Assembly (NCBI GenBank): GCA_041389525.1
Contig: JAWKRR010000032.1
Location: 1 to 64,000 of the forward strand
Direction: 5' to 3'
Length of the DNA stretch: 64,000 nucleotides
DNA from: JACKFB01 sp041389525
GTDB lineage: Bacteria; Myxococcota_A; UBA9042; PHBI01; JACKFB01
How positions within the stretch are numbered: position 1 is the first letter of the stretch; the number at the start of each line of letters is the position of its first letter. Both the position numbers and the translations under genes were made by a program. The notes under the pieces were generated by a model. It saw nothing but the letters and a program-made list of their open reading frames with translations. It was not told the DNA's origin and made no database searches. Of the stretch, positions 62,016 through 64,000 are shown piece by piece.

Positions 62016-64000
62016 ATGCGCCAGTTCACGCAGTTGTGTCTTCTATCGATCGGACTGGTGGGCTCTACCGCGTGCGGTGGCGGCGGCGGTTCGACTGCCG
62101 GGGACGGCGGCGGCGACTCGGGGGGCGGCGACGTCGTCGCGGACGGCGGGTCGGACTCCGGGGATTCGTCAGGCCTGGACGGCGGAATCGACGCGGTGTC
62201 GGAGCTGGGGCCGGACTTCGGTGGGCGCCCCGACCCCTCCTTCGTGCACGAGCCTGAGAACGCGGCCGTGGTGAGCGCGCAGGCGACCTATGTCATCGAC
62301 GAGGCGCGCCCGCTGCGCGAGCTGGAGAACCTGTTCGGGACGGCGATTCGCGTGTTGGCGGCGCCCGGGGGCGAGCTGACCTTGGGCCTGGACACGGGGT
62401 TGCGGCGCCTGAGGTCGGACGGGCTGATCGTGCCGCTGTCGGCGCCGGGGGCGGTGGCGCCGATCCTGGACGTGGCGGCGGTGCGTGACGTCGAGGGGCG
62501 CGTGGTGGCCATCACGGAGACCCAGGTGAAGCGCGTGAACCCGGACACCGGCGTCGGGACGGCGTTTGGCCCGGGCGGGATGACGCTGCGGGCGGTGGCC
62601 GTGGACGCCGAGGGGGCGCCGCTGCTGGCGACGAGCGTCGGGATACGGCGGGTCGCGGGCGACGAGGTCAGCCCTCCCAGCGGGCCCCTCGGGAAGGTGA
62701 CGGCGCAGGTGGCGGACATCGAGGTGGGGCCGGACGGGACGACGTGGTTCGTGGTGGGCGGCGGGCTGAGCGCCTTTTACAAGGACGCGCCGGAGCTGAC
62801 GACCCTGCTGCCGGGCGGGTCGGGCGTGCGGGCGATCGCGGTGGGGCGGCCGGGGAACACGCTGTGGGTGGCGACCGCGGACGGCGCGGCGCGGGTCGTG
62901 GGCACGGAGGTCACGCTGATGCCGGCGGGTGTCGGCGGGCTGGCCACCGGGGACACGCTGGCAGTGGCGGCGTCGAGCACGCGGGTGGTGCTGGGCCACG
63001 CGGTTGGGGCGACGGTGCTGAACCTGGATGAGGCGGGTGAGGTGCTGCATCGCGACTACGTCACGGGCGGGCGGGCGCTCAACGATCTGCGAGTCGCCGT
63101 CGTGGGGATCGACGGGGCGGGCAGCGCGTGGCTGGGTGGCGCCAAGGGCCTCAGCCGCATCGATTGGGTCGAGCACACCTTCGCGGAGAAGGCCGAGGCC
63201 ATGGAGAAGCTGCTCGACGACCACTTCTGGCGGCTCGGCGGGTTCGTGGCGCCGGACGCGACCATCGACGACCCGTGGAAGCCCACGACGTGGAGCCGCA
63301 ACGACTCCGACAACGACGGGCTGTGGACGCAGATGCAGATCGGGGCGTGGTGCTACGCGTTCGGGGCGACCGGCGACACGCGCTACCGCGACCAGGCGCG
63401 GCGGGCGATGGCGAACATGAAGCTGCTCATCGACCTGCCGGCCATCGACTTCGAGAAGGCCGGGCTCGGCCGCGGGTTCATCTCGCGGTCCCTGGTGCGC
63501 GAGGACGAGGGCGCCATCTGGGACGACAAGAAGTCCCAGGAGAACTGGCACCTGGTGCGCTGGGAGGGCCAGGACTGGCGCTGGAAAGACGACACCTCGT
63601 CCGATGAGACCGCCGGGCACTTCTTCGGGTTCCCGCTCTACTACGACCTGTGCGCTGAAGATGAGGCCGAGCGCGCCGAGATCGCCAGCTACGCGGCCGA
63701 CCTCGCGCGGTACATCGCCGAGAACGGCTGGTTTTTGCTGGATCTCGACGGCAAGGCGACCACCCACGGCCACTGGGACCCGGCCAGCATCACCGCGGCC
63801 GTCGACGGGATCGACAACTGCGAGGCGGGCCTCGAGGTCTGCCTTGACTCCTTCGGCGGCGGCGGCTGGCTCAACTCGGTCGAGATCCTCGGCCACATGC
63901 TGAGCACGTGGCACATGACCGCCGACCCCTACTTCCTCGACAAGTACGAGGAGCTGCTGGCGATGCGATACGGCGAGGTGGCGACGCCGCACGATCTGAC
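62016..64000 (+). CDS. Lipoprotein, beta-propeller-like plus alpha-barrel region (partial, runs off window)
   Basis: At least 661 residues; no stop before the window end. ATG 62016 gives a signal peptide with lipobox V-G-S-T-A-C, followed by a Gly/Asp/Ser-rich linker to about residue 70. Residues about 90-390 show repeated V-A-V-D-A-E-G-A-P-L-L-A and I-E-V-G-P-D-G-T-T-W-F-V type blades, like a two-component-regulator or NHL-type beta-propeller. From about 400 onward the sequence is helical and aromatic (W-T-Q-M-Q-I-G-A-W-C-Y-A-F-G-A-T-G-D and G-H-F-F-G-F-P-L-Y-Y-D), like the alpha/alpha-barrel of some glycosidases. Enzyme activity is a guess. Confidence 0.75.
   Translation, partial: MRQFTQLCLLSIGLVGSTACGGGGGSTAGDGGGDSGGGDVVADGGSDSGDSSGLDGGIDAVSELGPDFGGRPDPSFVHEPENAAVVSAQATYVIDEARPLRELENLFGTAIRVLAAPGGELTLGLDTGLRRLRSDGLIVPLSAPGAVAPILDVAAVRDVEGRVVAITETQVKRVNPDTGVGTAFGPGGMTLRAVAVDAEGAPLLATSVGIRRVAGDEVSPPSGPLGKVTAQVADIEVGPDGTTWFVVGGGLSAFYKDAPELTTLLPGGSGVRAIAVGRPGNTLWVATADGAARVVGTEVTLMPAGVGGLATGDTLAVAASSTRVVLGHAVGATVLNLDEAGEVLHRDYVTGGRALNDLRVAVVGIDGAGSAWLGGAKGLSRIDWVEHTFAEKAEAMEKLLDDHFWRLGGFVAPDATIDDPWKPTTWSRNDSDNDGLWTQMQIGAWCYAFGATGDTRYRDQARRAMANMKLLIDLPAIDFEKAGLGRGFISRSLVREDEGAIWDDKKSQENWHLVRWEGQDWRWKDDTSSDETAGHFFGFPLYYDLCAEDEAERAEIASYAADLARYIAENGWFLLDLDGKATTHGHWDPASITAAVDGIDNCEAGLEVCLDSFGGGGWLNSVEILGHMLSTWHMTADPYFLDKYEELLAMRYGEVATPHDL

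Noticed and set aside
1..64000. tRNA, rRNA or riboswitch genes
   Set aside because: No cloverleaf-like segment with conserved T-loop, no rRNA sequence and no known aptamer core was recognised by eye; a covariance-model search could still find one.

Overview
This is a chromosomal window of very high GC content (roughly 70% or more) whose gene content points to a deltaproteobacterial or Myxococcota-type bacterium, possibly Bradymonadales-like. The evidence is a MYXO-CTERM-like sorting segment, DUF4215, MopE-type and thrombospondin type 3 repeats, many lipoproteins with a lipobox, a HEAT-fused nucleotide transporter and a Cys-insert ferrochelatase. The placement is inference; there is no rRNA or other marker gene in the window. 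No tRNA, rRNA or CRISPR array was seen.

Left part (1-16.3 kb): a truncated ferrochelatase; a nucleotide transporter/HEAT protein with a cyclic-nucleotide-binding partner; an amidohydrolase coupled to an epoxide-hydrolase-type alpha/beta hydrolase; a DUF2079 membrane protein; a lytic transglycosylase; an enoyl-CoA hydratase; and a phosphotransferase, DUF6285 and acyl-CoA dehydrogenase set interrupted by intergenic repeats. From 16.7 to 26.6 kb come several lipoproteins, a DUF4139 protein with an OmpA-like insert, an SDR, an Xre/RES toxin-antitoxin pair, a RegB/RegA-type redox two-component system and a RIO kinase.

Middle (26.6-33 kb): a badly decayed insertion sequence flanked by a direct repeat, a secreted Cys-rich/RCC1 protein broken by five one-base losses, and a ParE/Phd toxin-antitoxin pair. 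From 33.2 to 44.3 kb lies the most interesting locus. A fatty acyl-AMP ligase, an NAD-dependent epimerase/reductase, an acyl carrier protein, a B12-type radical SAM enzyme and an acyl-CoA dehydrogenase are followed by three more radical SAM proteins that share a C-terminal tail, a VOC protein and an FNR-like regulator with a candidate Fe-S cysteine set. Two FNR-box-like sites sit upstream of the flanking transcription units. I read this as an oxygen-controlled acyl/radical-SAM pathway of unknown product.

Right part (44.3-64 kb): an ECF41 sigma factor with its AhpD-like partner gene and a textbook ECF41 promoter; a giant (about 3,830 residue) secreted/outer-membrane protein that looks like two proteins fused across a MYXO-CTERM plus signal-peptide junction; an alpha/beta hydrolase, DusA and a membrane protein in one operon; and a lipoprotein running off the right edge.

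A recurrent oddity is one-base loss in C/G runs: eight inferred events in four genes. These may be consensus errors in the assembly or genuine lesions. Coupled genes often overlap by GTGA or ATGA.
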